DNA of 43,551 bases from Methylobacterium frigidaeris (GTDB lineage: Bacteria; Pseudomonadota; Alphaproteobacteria; Rhizobiales; Beijerinckiaceae). The notes below the pieces were generated by a model that was not told the DNA's origin, made no database searches, and saw only the letters and a program-made list of their open reading frames with translations. The DNA is taken from NCBI RefSeq assembly GCF_022179185.1, contig NZ_BPQJ01000027.1:1-43551 (forward strand), in the 5' to 3' direction. The translations under genes and the position numbers were made by a program. Positions 7,596 to 15,423 of this stretch are shown here, piece by piece. Each line of letters begins with the position of its first letter. The first letter of the stretch is position 1.

Positions 7596-9118
7596 GCGGT
7601 CGGAAGCCGGACGTGGAAGGCGGCCCCGCCACCCGGCGCGTCGTCGAGCCAGAGGTCGCCGCCATGGGCGTCGATGCAGCTGCGGCAGATCGCCAGTCCC
7701 ATGCCCATGCCGCCGGGCTTCGTCGAGTGGAACGGCTCGAAGATGCGGGCCCGCTGCTCCGGGGGCACGCCCGGGCCGGTATCGCTCACCGTGACGCGCA
7801 CCGCGCCGGGATCGCCCCGCACGGTGATCGCGACGTCACGGCGGCCGCTCGACCCCGCCATCGCCTGGGCGGCGTTGACGAGCAGGTTGACGAGCACCTG
7901 CTCGATCTGGACGAGGTCGCCGGTGACCGGCGGCAGGTCGGGATCGGCGGTGATGAGGACCGTGGCGCCGTTGGCGCGCAAGTCCCGCTCGGCAAGCAGC
8001 GTCGCCTCGCGCGCCACTTCGACGAGGTCGACGGGCGCGAGTGCGAGGGAGGCCGTTCCGAACAGCGAGCGGGTGCGGGCGACGACGTCGCGGGCCCGCC
8101 GTGCCTCGGAGACGACATCCTCCAGGGCAGCCGTCACCTCGGCGAGGTCCGGTTCCGGCCGCTTCAGCCAGCGTAAGGAAGCCTGGGCGTTGGCGGCGAT
8201 CGCCGCGAGCGGCGTGTTGACCTCGTGGGCGATCGACGCGCTCACCGCCCCGACGGTGATCGAGCGGGCAGCCCGGGCGAGGTCGCCCTCGGCGGCAGCG
8301 AGCCGCGCCTGCGCCTGCTTGTAGGCCGTGATGTCGAGGGAGGTGATGAGGAGGTCGCAGAACTCGGCGCGCTCGCGCGGCAGCATGGCGGTGAACAGTA
8401 CGTCGCTCTGCTGGCCGGCCGCCCGGACGATATGGGCCTCCGAGCGGAAGAAGCGGTCGCCGCGACCGAGCGCGACGAGCCATTGCACGAAGGTCTGGTC
8501 GGTCTCCGGCAGCAGCCGGTCGAGCGGGCCGACGAAGGCTGCCTTGTCCGGCGCGCCGGTCTCCTCCAGCGTGAAGGCGTTGACGTCCTTGATCAGCACC
8601 CGGCCGCAGAGCTCCCGCAGTTCGGAGGGCCGCGCCGCGAAGTAGCCCTCGATGTCGGTGACGCCGGCGAGGCGCAAGGCGGCAATGGCCTCGCCCACCG
8701 CGCTCCAGTCCTCGCGCCACATCGAGATCCCGGCGCGCTCGAAGATCGCGGAGAACTGCGCTTCGCTCGCCCGCAGGGCGCGCCGGAGCCGCGCGACGTG
8801 CAAGGTGCCGAGGAACGCAGCCAGGACGCCCGCGACGAGGAGGCCCGCCATCGCGACGGATGCCGGCGGCCCGGCGGCCAGACCCCACCCGACGAGGAGC
8901 ACCGGGACCAGGACCGCCAGGACCGCCTTCGCGCCGTCCTCGACGAGGTCCGGCCAGCGGCGGCGGTGGGCCGAGAGCATCCAGGCCGGCAGCGCGTCGG
9001 CGGCGGGGGAGCCGTCATTGGCGGAGGCGAGGCTCGGCCATCGCGAGAAGACCTGCCCCAGGCTTCCCCGCCTGAAGCCTTCCTGCCCCGAGCCTCCCTG
9101 CCCCAAGCCTTGACTCAT
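7577..9118 (-). CDS. Membrane-bound sensor histidine kinase
   Basis: ATG 9118 is chosen because GGAGGA precedes it; the frame remains open to 9184 without a better signal. The 512-residue product has a Gly/Gln-rich N-terminus encoded by a 15-bp direct repeat, two membrane spans (about 64-82 and 87-105), a sensory PAS-like region (about 118-265), and a HisKA domain with the phospho-acceptor His298 in Ile-Ala-His-Glu-Val-Asn-Thr-Pro-Leu. The ATPase domain shows the N box (Asn-Leu-Leu-Val-Asn-Ala), the G1 box Asp-Thr-Gly-Pro-Gly-Val and the G2 box Gly-Met-Gly-Met-Gly-Leu. It heads the three-gene two-component operon. The signal it senses is unknown. It resembles FixL-related kinases without an obvious haem-binding PAS. 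Confidence 0.92.
   Translation of the reverse strand: MSQGLGQGGSGQEGFRRGSLGQVFSRWPSLASANDGSPAADALPAWMLSAHRRRWPDLVEDGAKAVLAVLVPVLLVGWGLAAGPPASVAMAGLLVAGVLAAFLGTLHVARLRRALRASEAQFSAIFERAGISMWREDWSAVGEAIAALRLAGVTDIEGYFAARPSELRELCGRVLIKDVNAFTLEETGAPDKAAFVGPLDRLLPETDQTFVQWLVALGRGDRFFRSEAHIVRAAGQQSDVLFTAMLPRERAEFCDLLITSLDITAYKQAQARLAAAEGDLARAARSITVGAVSASIAHEVNTPLAAIAANAQASLRWLKRPEPDLAEVTAALEDVVSEARRARDVVARTRSLFGTASLALAPVDLVEVAREATLLAERDLRANGATVLITADPDLPPVTGDLVQIEQVLVNLLVNAAQAMAGSSGRRDVAITVRGDPGAVRVTVSDTGPGVPPEQRARIFEPFHSTKPGGMGMGLAICRSCIDAHGGDLWLDDAPGGGAAFHVRLPTACRSPA
9075..9111. repeat. 15-bp direct repeat in the kinase N-terminus
   Basis: Two and a half near-identical 15-bp units (9075-9089, 9090-9104, 9105-9111) lie within the first codons of the histidine kinase gene. 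They encode repeating Gly-Gln/Gly-Ser residues. As in-frame units they could vary in copy number without breaking the gene. Confidence 0.6.
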
Positions 9119-9268
9119 GCGGTCCTCCGCCCGGGGCCCGGTTCCTGGGCCTCCTCCGATGCCGCTTCGGCGACGTCCGACCATCGTCGGCGCGCGCCGG
9201 CCCTCTTGTGGCGGTCATGAGTGGCGAGGCTCTAGGCGAACCCGGCGCCCGTGTCGCCGATACGGGTG

Positions 9269-9274
9269 TATAAT
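9269..9274 (+). promoter_or_regulatory. Candidate -10 box for the AraC gene
   Basis: A perfect TATAAT with TG immediately before it sits 36 nt upstream of the ATG at 9310. No good -35 hexamer is visible 16-18 nt upstream, so it may be an activator-dependent promoter. Short arms CCCGT/ACGGG (9248-9266) flank the region where a -35 element would be. Confidence 0.35.
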
Positions 9275-9309
9275 AGCGTAGCCGTGCCGCGGCTTGGACA
9301 TTGTCGCGC

Positions 9310-10206
9310 ATGGATCTGCATCGGCACGGCGCGTTCAAGTTTCCCAATGCGGGCCTCGTCGCCGCCTCGCAGGGGCGGGGCTGGTCGGGCGTCGCGGCGG
9401 AGCTGCGCTGCCATCCGCCCGGAGAGCTGCCGGCGATCGTGCCGACGCAGATGGAGATCACCATCGCGACGCGGCGCAGCCCCGGCGCCTATGTCAGCCG
9501 CAAGGGGGCGGGCCAACGCCAGCGCACCGCCGTGGAGGCGGGAACCGTGTGGTTCTGCCCGGTCGGCGTGGCCGAGGACGACATCGGCATTTCCGGCGCC
9601 CTGCACGACATCCTGCACGTCTACCTGCCGGTCGAGCGCTTCGCCCACATGGCGGACCTCTACGGCGACCCGCGCATCCGCGCCGACGCGGTCCGGTACC
9701 TCGCCGATGTCGACGACGACCTGGTGCGCCAGCTCGGCCTCGCGATCGGCCGCGAGCTCCAGGCCGAGACCTCCGCCGGCCGGATGCTGGTCGAAGCGGC
9801 CTCGCTGTCGCTGGTGGCGCGGGTGGCGCAGATGTACGGGCACGACCGCCCGGAGCGGTCCGAGCCTGAAGCCGGCTCGACCTGCCAGGCTCGGATCCGC
9901 CGGGTGACCGAGTTCATCCGCGACAACCTCGACCGCGACCTCACGGTCGCCGAGCTCGCCGAGGTCGCCTGCCTGAGTCCGTTCCACTTCTCGCGGCTGT
10001 TCAAGGCGGTCACCGGGAGCACGCCGCACAGCTTCGTCAGCGCCGCGCGGCTCGAGGAAGCCCGGCGTCTCCTGTCCAGGACCACGACACCGCTCGGCGA
10101 GATCGCCCATCGATCGGGCTTCTCCGGACAATCCGCATTCAATATTGCATTCAAGCGAGCAACCGGCTGCACGCCCGGGGACTTTCGGCGCCAGCAGAGC
10201 GCGTAA
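9310..10206 (+). CDS. AraC-family transcriptional regulator
   Basis: A 298-residue regulator. The N-terminal half (about 1-180) is a ligand-sensing-type domain with no clear metal motif. The C-terminal 100 residues carry the double helix-turn-helix: Leu-Thr-Val-Ala-Glu-Leu-Ala in the first, then Phe-His-Phe-Ser-Arg-Leu-Phe-Lys, and in the second Ile-Ala-His-Arg-Ser-Gly-Phe-Ser-Gly-Gln-Ser and Phe-Lys-Arg-Ala-Thr-Gly-Cys-Thr-Pro. ATG 9310 is preferred over a TTG nine bases earlier; neither has a clear ribosome-binding site. It is divergent from the histidine kinase gene and followed by a second AraC gene. The target is unknown. Confidence 0.88.
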   Translation: MDLHRHGAFKFPNAGLVAASQGRGWSGVAAELRCHPPGELPAIVPTQMEITIATRRSPGAYVSRKGAGQRQRTAVEAGTVWFCPVGVAEDDIGISGALHDILHVYLPVERFAHMADLYGDPRIRADAVRYLADVDDDLVRQLGLAIGRELQAETSAGRMLVEAASLSLVARVAQMYGHDRPERSEPEAGSTCQARIRRVTEFIRDNLDRDLTVAELAEVACLSPFHFSRLFKAVTGSTPHSFVSAARLEEARRLLSRTTTPLGEIAHRSGFSGQSAFNIAFKRATGCTPGDFRRQQSA

Positions 10207-10270
10207 CAGCAAGCACCGCAAATACCACAGCAGGAATCGAAAAGACGGTCGTTCTCGCCTCTGGGATCAT

Positions 10271-10291
10271 GCACCCGTAGCCTCCGGGTGC
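10271..10291 (+). terminator. Hairpin between the two AraC genes
   Basis: Perfect 7-bp arms GCACCCG/CGGGTGC with a 7-nt loop lie 65 nt after the first AraC stop and 5 nt before the next start. No U-run follows. It could be a weak terminator or could affect translation of the downstream gene. Confidence 0.35.
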
Positions 10292-10295
10292 TGGA

Positions 10296-11291
10296 ATGAT
10301 TCTCGATTACGCTTCCTCATCATCTCGCGAGCCCACGCTGCCGCCGCGGACCGGGCGCGCGTCGCCTGGCCGGATGTCGGGCCTGAACGGCACGCGCATG
10401 GCCGACCATATCGGGGTTCGCGCGAGCGGGACGCTGACGGCCGCGCACCGGACCGGCAGTTCCCTGGTCGTCACCCGCCTCCAGGGCCTGCTCGCGCCCG
10501 GCACCGAGACCCCGCCGCTCAAGCAGGAGGCGGCCTACAGCATCGTGGTGCAGGTGCGACCGTTGCAGCACCACGCCTTCACCGTAGGTGGGCGGCAGGT
10601 CCATGCCGGGGCCGTGCCGGCCGACGCCGTTAGCGTCGTGAGCCTCGCCGACTCTCCGCGCTCGGTGATGAGCGGCCCCCTCGACGCGGTCCAGTTCTAC
10701 GTGCCGCATGCCTTCGTCGACGCCGTTGCGCGGGAGAACGACGTCCTGCCGCCCTCGTACCTTGCCTGGCCGCGGGCGGACCGGGACCCGGTCGCGGCAG
10801 GCCTCGTCGCCCTGCTGCTGCCGGCGCTGGCCGAGCCCGATCCGGCGCGGGCGATGTTCGTCGAGCACACCGCGATGGCCTTCCTCGCCCACGCGCTCGC
10901 GCGCTACGGCGACGGCGCCCCCGCTGCGATGCGGCCGGTCCGCAGCGGCCTCTCGCCGTGGCAGGAGCGCCGCGCCCGGGAGATCCTGCACGCCCGGTTC
11001 GCCACGGCCCTGACGATCGCCGAGGTCGCCGAAGCCTGCCGGTTGTCGCCGAGCTACTTCGCGGCGGCCTTCCGGCGCAGCACCGGCCAGTCGCCGCACC
11101 GCTACCTGTCGGACCTCCGCATCGCCGAGGCGAAGCGCCTGATGCGCGGCGCTGCGCTGCCGTTGGCCGAGGTGGCGCTGCTCTGCGGCTTCGGCGACCA
11201 GAGCTATTTCACGCGGGCCTTCTCGCAGGCGGTGGGTACCAGCCCCGGGCAGTGGCGGCGGATGAACCGGGAGGGGGGCGGCGCACATTAG
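10296..11291 (+). CDS. AraC-family transcriptional regulator (second)
   Basis: A 331-residue regulator with an N-terminal sensing domain (about 40-215) and a C-terminal AraC DNA-binding domain: Leu-Thr-Ile-Ala-Glu-Val-Ala-Glu-Ala-Cys, Ser-Tyr-Phe-Ala-Ala-Ala-Phe-Arg-Arg, then Leu-Cys-Gly-Phe-Gly-Asp-Gln-Ser-Tyr-Phe-Thr-Arg-Ala-Phe. The N-terminal 30 residues are low in complexity, and no start (10296, 10374 or 10398) has a convincing ribosome-binding site, so the true start may be later. The gene lies 89 nt after the first AraC gene and is convergent with the LysR gene. Methylobacteria often carry several such regulators near oxidoreductase operons, which fits this location. Confidence 0.88.
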   Translation: MILDYASSSSREPTLPPRTGRASPGRMSGLNGTRMADHIGVRASGTLTAAHRTGSSLVVTRLQGLLAPGTETPPLKQEAAYSIVVQVRPLQHHAFTVGGRQVHAGAVPADAVSVVSLADSPRSVMSGPLDAVQFYVPHAFVDAVARENDVLPPSYLAWPRADRDPVAAGLVALLLPALAEPDPARAMFVEHTAMAFLAHALARYGDGAPAAMRPVRSGLSPWQERRAREILHARFATALTIAEVAEACRLSPSYFAAAFRRSTGQSPHRYLSDLRIAEAKRLMRGAALPLAEVALLCGFGDQSYFTRAFSQAVGTSPGQWRRMNREGGGAH

Positions 11292-11331
11292 GCGACGCGC
11301 GAGGCAGATTCCGCGATGCCGGTCGTGTCGC

Positions 11332-12207
11332 TCACGCCTCCAGACGCTCAGCGAGGAACCGGATGAACAGTCGCACCTTGGCCGGGACCATCCGGCGCGT
11401 CGGGTAGACCGCCCAGATCGCCAGCGGCTCCGGCTCGCCCTCGGCGAGCCGCACCTCCGCGAGAAGCCCGCGCGCGACCTCGTCGGCCACATCCCAGCGC
11501 GACAGCATCGCGATCCCGAGACCGCCGAGGCAGGCCTGGTGCAGCCCCTCGATGGTGTTGGCGGTGAAGCGGCCCTCCGCCCGGACCGACGCCTGCTGCC
11601 CGGCCTCTCCGAGCGCCCAGTGGCCGGCACCCGCCAGCGCCAGGCATTCGTGGGAGGCGAGATCGGCCGCCTGCATCGGAGTGCCGGCGGCGGCGAGGTA
11701 GCCCGGCGTCGCGAAGAGGCCGCGCGGGCTCGCCCCCAAGCGGCGCGCCACCAGGCTCGACTCGCTCAACCGGGCGATGCGGATCCCGAGGTCGAGCCCC
11801 TCCCCGACCAGGTCGATGACGCTGTCGGTGAGGACAAGATCGACCCGGACCTCCGGGTGGCACTGCATGAACGCGACGAGCGCCGGGGCGACGACCTTGC
11901 GGCCGAACGCCGTCGAGGCGGTGAGGCGCAGCCGCCCGGTCGCGCCGGCTTCAGCCGGACGCACGCTGGCAAGCGCCGCCTCGCGCTCCTCGAGCAGGGC
12001 CTGAGCATGGGCGAGGAAGACCTGCCCCTCGTCGGTCAGGGAGAGCGAGCGGGTCGTGCGGTGCAGGAGGCGCACCCCGAGCTCGCGCTCGAGGCCCGAC
12101 AGGCTGCGGGTCGCGGCCATCGGGGTGATGTGCAGGCGCCGCGCCGCCGCCGCAAGGCTGCCGGCGCCGACCGCCTCGGTCAGGACGGAGAGAGCGAGAA
12201 AGTCCAA
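11332..12207 (-). CDS. LysR-family transcriptional regulator
   Basis: The most family-like start is TTG 12207, giving the usual N-terminus Asp-Phe-Leu-Ala-Leu-Ser-Val-Leu; no ATG lies near it, and an ATG far upstream (12366) would add 53 unlikely residues. The product is 291 residues. It has an N-terminal winged helix-turn-helix (Gly-Ser-Leu-Ala-Ala-Ala-Ala-Arg-Arg-Leu and Ser-Arg-Leu-like region to about 60) and a substrate-binding domain of the Asp-Leu-Gly-Ile-Arg type, common in LysR proteins that control efflux or catabolic genes. It is transcribed divergently from the MFS gene, the classical arrangement for control of that transporter. Confidence 0.88.
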   Translation of the reverse strand: MDFLALSVLTEAVGAGSLAAAARRLHITPMAATRSLSGLERELGVRLLHRTTRSLSLTDEGQVFLAHAQALLEEREAALASVRPAEAGATGRLRLTASTAFGRKVVAPALVAFMQCHPEVRVDLVLTDSVIDLVGEGLDLGIRIARLSESSLVARRLGASPRGLFATPGYLAAAGTPMQAADLASHECLALAGAGHWALGEAGQQASVRAEGRFTANTIEGLHQACLGGLGIAMLSRWDVADEVARGLLAEVRLAEGEPEPLAIWAVYPTRRMVPAKVRLFIRFLAERLEA

Positions 12208-12209
12208 AA

Positions 12210-12224
12210 TAACGCGCCACGTTA
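12210..12224. promoter_or_regulatory. Inverted repeat in the LysR/MFS divergent region
   Basis: Arms TAACG/CGTTA with a 5-nt spacer lie right at the LysR start and about 100 nt from the MFS start. The form resembles LysR-type binding boxes, though the spacing is T-N13-A rather than T-N11-A. It is a candidate autoregulatory site. Confidence 0.35.
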
Positions 12225-12327
12225 CAATCGCATATCGTGCGACGCTACTACACCGTGCGGCGTGACGGAATAACTTGTCGGCGGACCGGCACCGGCGAAC
12301 GGATCGGCCGGCCGATGGAGAAGGACC

Positions 12328-13512
12328 ATGTCCGCTCAAGCCGCGGCCGAGAGGCCGGCGACTCATGTGACGCCCCGGGCGCGCACCTTCGCGATGGCGG
12401 CCGCCGCCGGCCTCGCGGTCGCCAATATCTACTACAACCAGCCGATGCTGGCGCTGATCGAGCGCGACCTGCCGGGCGAGGCGACGGCCTTGATCCCGAC
12501 CGCGACGCAGCTCGGCTACGCGGCGGGGCTTTTCCTGCTCGTGCCCCTCGGAGACGTCGTCGAACGGCGCCGGCTCATCGTCGGCCAGTTCGGCGTGCTG
12601 GCGGCGGCGCTCGCCCTCGCCGCGGCGGCGCCGAGCGCGGGGCTCGTCGTGCTGGCCTCCCTGGCCGTCGGGCTATCGGCGACAGTGGCGCAGCAGATCG
12701 TACCCCTCGCCGCGCATCTTAGCCCGCCCGAGCGACGCGGCGCCACGGTCGGCACGATCCTGTCGGGGATTCTCACCGGCATCCTGCTCAGCCGCACGCT
12801 CGCCGGCTTCGTCGCCACCCATGCCGGCTGGCGCGAGATGTTCTGGCTCGGCGTGCCGCTCTCCCTCGCCGCCGGCGCCTTGATGGCGGCGACCCTGCCG
12901 CAGAGCCGGCCCGAGGCGACCCTGCGCTACGGGCAGCTGCTCGCCTCCCTCGCCGGGCTGTGGCGGGACTTTCCGGCGCTGAGGCTCGCCGCGGTCACGC
13001 AGGCCCTGATCTTCTCCGCCTTCACGGTGTTCTGGACCGTCCTGGCGTTCCGTCTCGCCGGCCCGCCTTACGGCTACGGCGCCGACATCGCGGGCCTGTT
13101 CGGGATCGTGGGCGCCGTCGGCATCGCCGCCGCGCCGCTCGCCGGGCGCGTCGCCGATCGCAGCGGCCCGGCACGAATCGTCGCGACCGGAGCGGTCCTG
13201 ACGCTCGTCTCATGGGCGGTCCTCGGGCTCTCGCCTTCGCTCATCGCCCTCGTGGCCGGGGTGATCCTGCTCGATTTCGCCATGCAGGCGGCACTCGTCG
13301 CGAACCAGCACGTCGTCTTCGCCCTCAAGCCGGAGGCGAGAGCGCGACTCAACACGATCCTGATGGGCGCGATGTTCCTCGGCGGCTCCGCCGGCTCGGC
13401 GTCCGGCACTGCCGCCTGGCAGGCGGGCGGCTGGCCGGCGGTGGCGGGTCTGGGCCTCCTCCTCGGGGCTCTGGCGAGCGCGATCCAGGTCGTCGCGCTG
13501 CGGCGGCGCTGA
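12328..13512 (+). CDS. MFS drug/metabolite exporter
   Basis: A 394-residue major facilitator with about 12 hydrophobic segments. The early Asn-Ile-Tyr-Tyr-Asn-Gln-Pro-Met motif is typical of the YnfM/MFS efflux branch that includes arabinose-type exporters. The motif A-like segment between helices 2 and 3 reads Gly-Asp-Val-Val-Glu-Arg-Arg-Arg. GGAGAAGGA just before the ATG is a good ribosome-binding site. The divergent LysR gene is its likely regulator. The substrate is unknown; small toxic metabolites or drugs are typical of the family. Confidence 0.9.
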   Translation: MSAQAAAERPATHVTPRARTFAMAAAAGLAVANIYYNQPMLALIERDLPGEATALIPTATQLGYAAGLFLLVPLGDVVERRRLIVGQFGVLAAALALAAAAPSAGLVVLASLAVGLSATVAQQIVPLAAHLSPPERRGATVGTILSGILTGILLSRTLAGFVATHAGWREMFWLGVPLSLAAGALMAATLPQSRPEATLRYGQLLASLAGLWRDFPALRLAAVTQALIFSAFTVFWTVLAFRLAGPPYGYGADIAGLFGIVGAVGIAAAPLAGRVADRSGPARIVATGAVLTLVSWAVLGLSPSLIALVAGVILLDFAMQAALVANQHVVFALKPEARARLNTILMGAMFLGGSAGSASGTAAWQAGGWPAVAGLGLLLGALASAIQVVALRRR

Positions 13513-13601
13513 GGAAGCGGGCGAATGTCCAAAAGCTTCCGCGATCCGACAAGCCCGGCCGCTCCGGACCGTGCTCCGATCCCCCGCCAGGAGGTGACGC
13601 C

Positions 13602-14930
13602 ATGCGCACGAGACGCGTGATTGCCGGAATCGGGATTTTCGGCCTCGCCGCGGCCGGAGCGGCGCTCGCGCTCGCCTGGCAGCCCGAGATCGCGCCGGTC
13701 CCGCCACCGGCGCCCGCCTCCTTCGACCCGGCGCTGGTGCGGCGCGGGGCCGACCTCGCCCTGGTCGGCGATTGCCGCACCTGCCACACGGCGCCGAATG
13801 GTGCCGCCTTCACCGGCGGCCTGCCCCTGCCGACGCCGTTCGGGACGCTGTACTCGACCAACATCACCCCGGATCCGGAAACCGGGATCGGGCGCTGGTC
13901 CGAGGCCGCGTTCGCCCGCGCCCTGCGCAAGGGGGTCGACCGCGAGGGCCGCCACCTCTACCCGGCGTTCCCTTACGACCATTACAGCGCCACCAGCGAC
14001 GACGACGTGCGGGCCCTCTACGCGTTCTTCATGACCCGCCCGGCAATCGCCGCGACGCCGCCGCCGAACGAACTCCCCTTCCCGCTCAACATCCGCCTGA
14101 CGCTCGCCGGCTGGAAGCTGCTGTTCCTGCGTCCCCGGGACCTCGCGCCCGATCCGACGAAGGACGCGGTCTGGCATCGCGGCCGCTACCTGGTCGAAGG
14201 TCTCGGCCATTGCGGCGCCTGCCACTCGCCGCGCAATCTCCTGGGGGCCGAGGTCGTATCGCGCGCCTACGAGGGTGGCGAGGCCGAGGGCTGGCGGGCC
14301 TACGCGCTCGGCGCCGCCTCCCGCGCGCCGGTGCCGTGGGACGAGGCGGCGCTGACGCAGTACCTGCGCGAGGGCTTCCACCCGTTGCACGGCGTCGCCC
14401 GCGGGCCGATGGCGCCGGTGGTCGAGAACCTGGCCGAGGTGCCGCGGGAGGAGGTCGTGGCGATGGCGCGCTATCTCGCCTCCCTGGGCGCCGGCTCGGG
14501 CACGGCCACGCCACCTCTCGCCCCCTCCTCCGGTCCGGGCCAGGCGCCGCAATCGGCCGGAATACAGGCCGCGATCGAAGGGGCCGGCACCGACCTCTAC
14601 GCGGCCACCTGCGCGGCCTGCCATGAGGGCGGGCGGCCGCCGCCCTTCGGCGGGGTCTCGCTGGCGCTCTCGACCGCGATCTCCGGCGAGAGCCCGCGCA
14701 ACCTGGTCAACGTGATCCTGGAGGGCCTGCCGGCGCGGGGCGGAACGGGCCAGCCGATCATGCCGGGCTTCGGCGCGGTGCTGACCGACGCCCAGGTGGC
14801 GAGCCTCGCGGCCGGCTTGCGCCGGCGCTTCGGCGGCGGCGCCCCCTGGCCCGATCTCGAACCCGCGATCCGCGAGGCCCGGGCCGCCCGCCGCCTCGCG
14901 GCGCGCCCGGCGGCGTCGATGACGCGATGA
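13602..14930 (+). CDS. Triheme cytochrome c, electron-acceptor subunit of a molybdenum dehydrogenase
   Basis: A 442-residue protein with a membrane anchor or signal segment (residues 7-25). Three CXXCH haem sites stand at residues 58-62, 204-208 and 337-341, the normal number for the cytochrome subunit of membrane-bound alcohol/aldehyde and nicotinate-type dehydrogenases. ATG 13602 follows AGGAGGTGA, a very strong ribosome-binding site. The gene sits 7 nt upstream of the [2Fe-2S] subunit gene, so the three genes 13602-17633 form one operon. It would pass electrons from the periplasmic molybdenum enzyme to the respiratory chain. Confidence 0.92.
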   Translation: MRTRRVIAGIGIFGLAAAGAALALAWQPEIAPVPPPAPASFDPALVRRGADLALVGDCRTCHTAPNGAAFTGGLPLPTPFGTLYSTNITPDPETGIGRWSEAAFARALRKGVDREGRHLYPAFPYDHYSATSDDDVRALYAFFMTRPAIAATPPPNELPFPLNIRLTLAGWKLLFLRPRDLAPDPTKDAVWHRGRYLVEGLGHCGACHSPRNLLGAEVVSRAYEGGEAEGWRAYALGAASRAPVPWDEAALTQYLREGFHPLHGVARGPMAPVVENLAEVPREEVVAMARYLASLGAGSGTATPPLAPSSGPGQAPQSAGIQAAIEGAGTDLYAATCAACHEGGRPPPFGGVSLALSTAISGESPRNLVNVILEGLPARGGTGQPIMPGFGAVLTDAQVASLAAGLRRRFGGGAPWPDLEPAIREARAARRLAARPAASMTR

Positions 14931-14937
14931 GGCCAAC

Positions 14938-15423
14938 ATGACGAGCATGATCCTCAACGGCGAGCGGCGCGCGGTGCGCGCGGCGCCGGACACCCCCCTC
15001 CTCTACGTGCTGCGCGAGGAGTTCGGGCTCAACGCAGCCAAGTACGGCTGCGGGCTCGGCCAGTGCGGCGCCTGCACGGTGGTGATCGACGGCGAGGCGG
15101 TCTTCTCCTGCGTCACGCCGGTCATGCTGGCCGAGAACCGCCAGGTCACGACGCTCGAAGGGCTCGGCACGGCGGAGGCGCCGGGCCCGCTGCAGCGCGC
15201 CTTCATCGACGCGCAGGCGGCCCAGTGCGGCTACTGCATCCCCGGCATGATGATGCGGGCCCACGCCCTCCTCACGCGCGACCCGGATGCGTCCGACGCC
15301 GCGATCCGGGCCGAGCTCGAGCCGCATCTGTGCCGGTGCGGCACCCACATGCGCATCCTGCGTGCCATCCGCCGGGCGGCAGACGCGATGCGGCCGCGCT
15401 CGACCGCGGAGGCCGGACGATGA
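14938..15423 (+). CDS. [2Fe-2S] small subunit of a xanthine dehydrogenase-family oxidoreductase
   Basis: A 161-residue iron-sulfur protein with the plant-ferredoxin-like cluster (Cys38, Cys43, Cys46, Cys58) and the second cluster (Cys97, Cys100, Cys132, Cys134), the full set for CoxS/IorA-type small subunits. It has no signal peptide of its own, so it probably rides out with the TAT-exported large subunit. The stop overlaps the next start (ATGA at 15420-15423). The motif Gly-Tyr-Cys-Ile-Pro-Gly-Met agrees with isoquinoline-oxidoreductase and aldehyde-dehydrogenase relatives. Confidence 0.93.
   Translation: MTSMILNGERRAVRAAPDTPLLYVLREEFGLNAAKYGCGLGQCGACTVVIDGEAVFSCVTPVMLAENRQVTTLEGLGTAEAPGPLQRAFIDAQAAQCGYCIPGMMMRAHALLTRDPDASDAAIRAELEPHLCRCGTHMRILRAIRRAADAMRPRSTAEAGR

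Noticed and set aside
13074..14993. Minus-strand frame of about 639 codons
   Set aside because: It is antisense to the cytochrome c gene, with Arg/Gly/Ala-rich composition and no ribosome-binding site.
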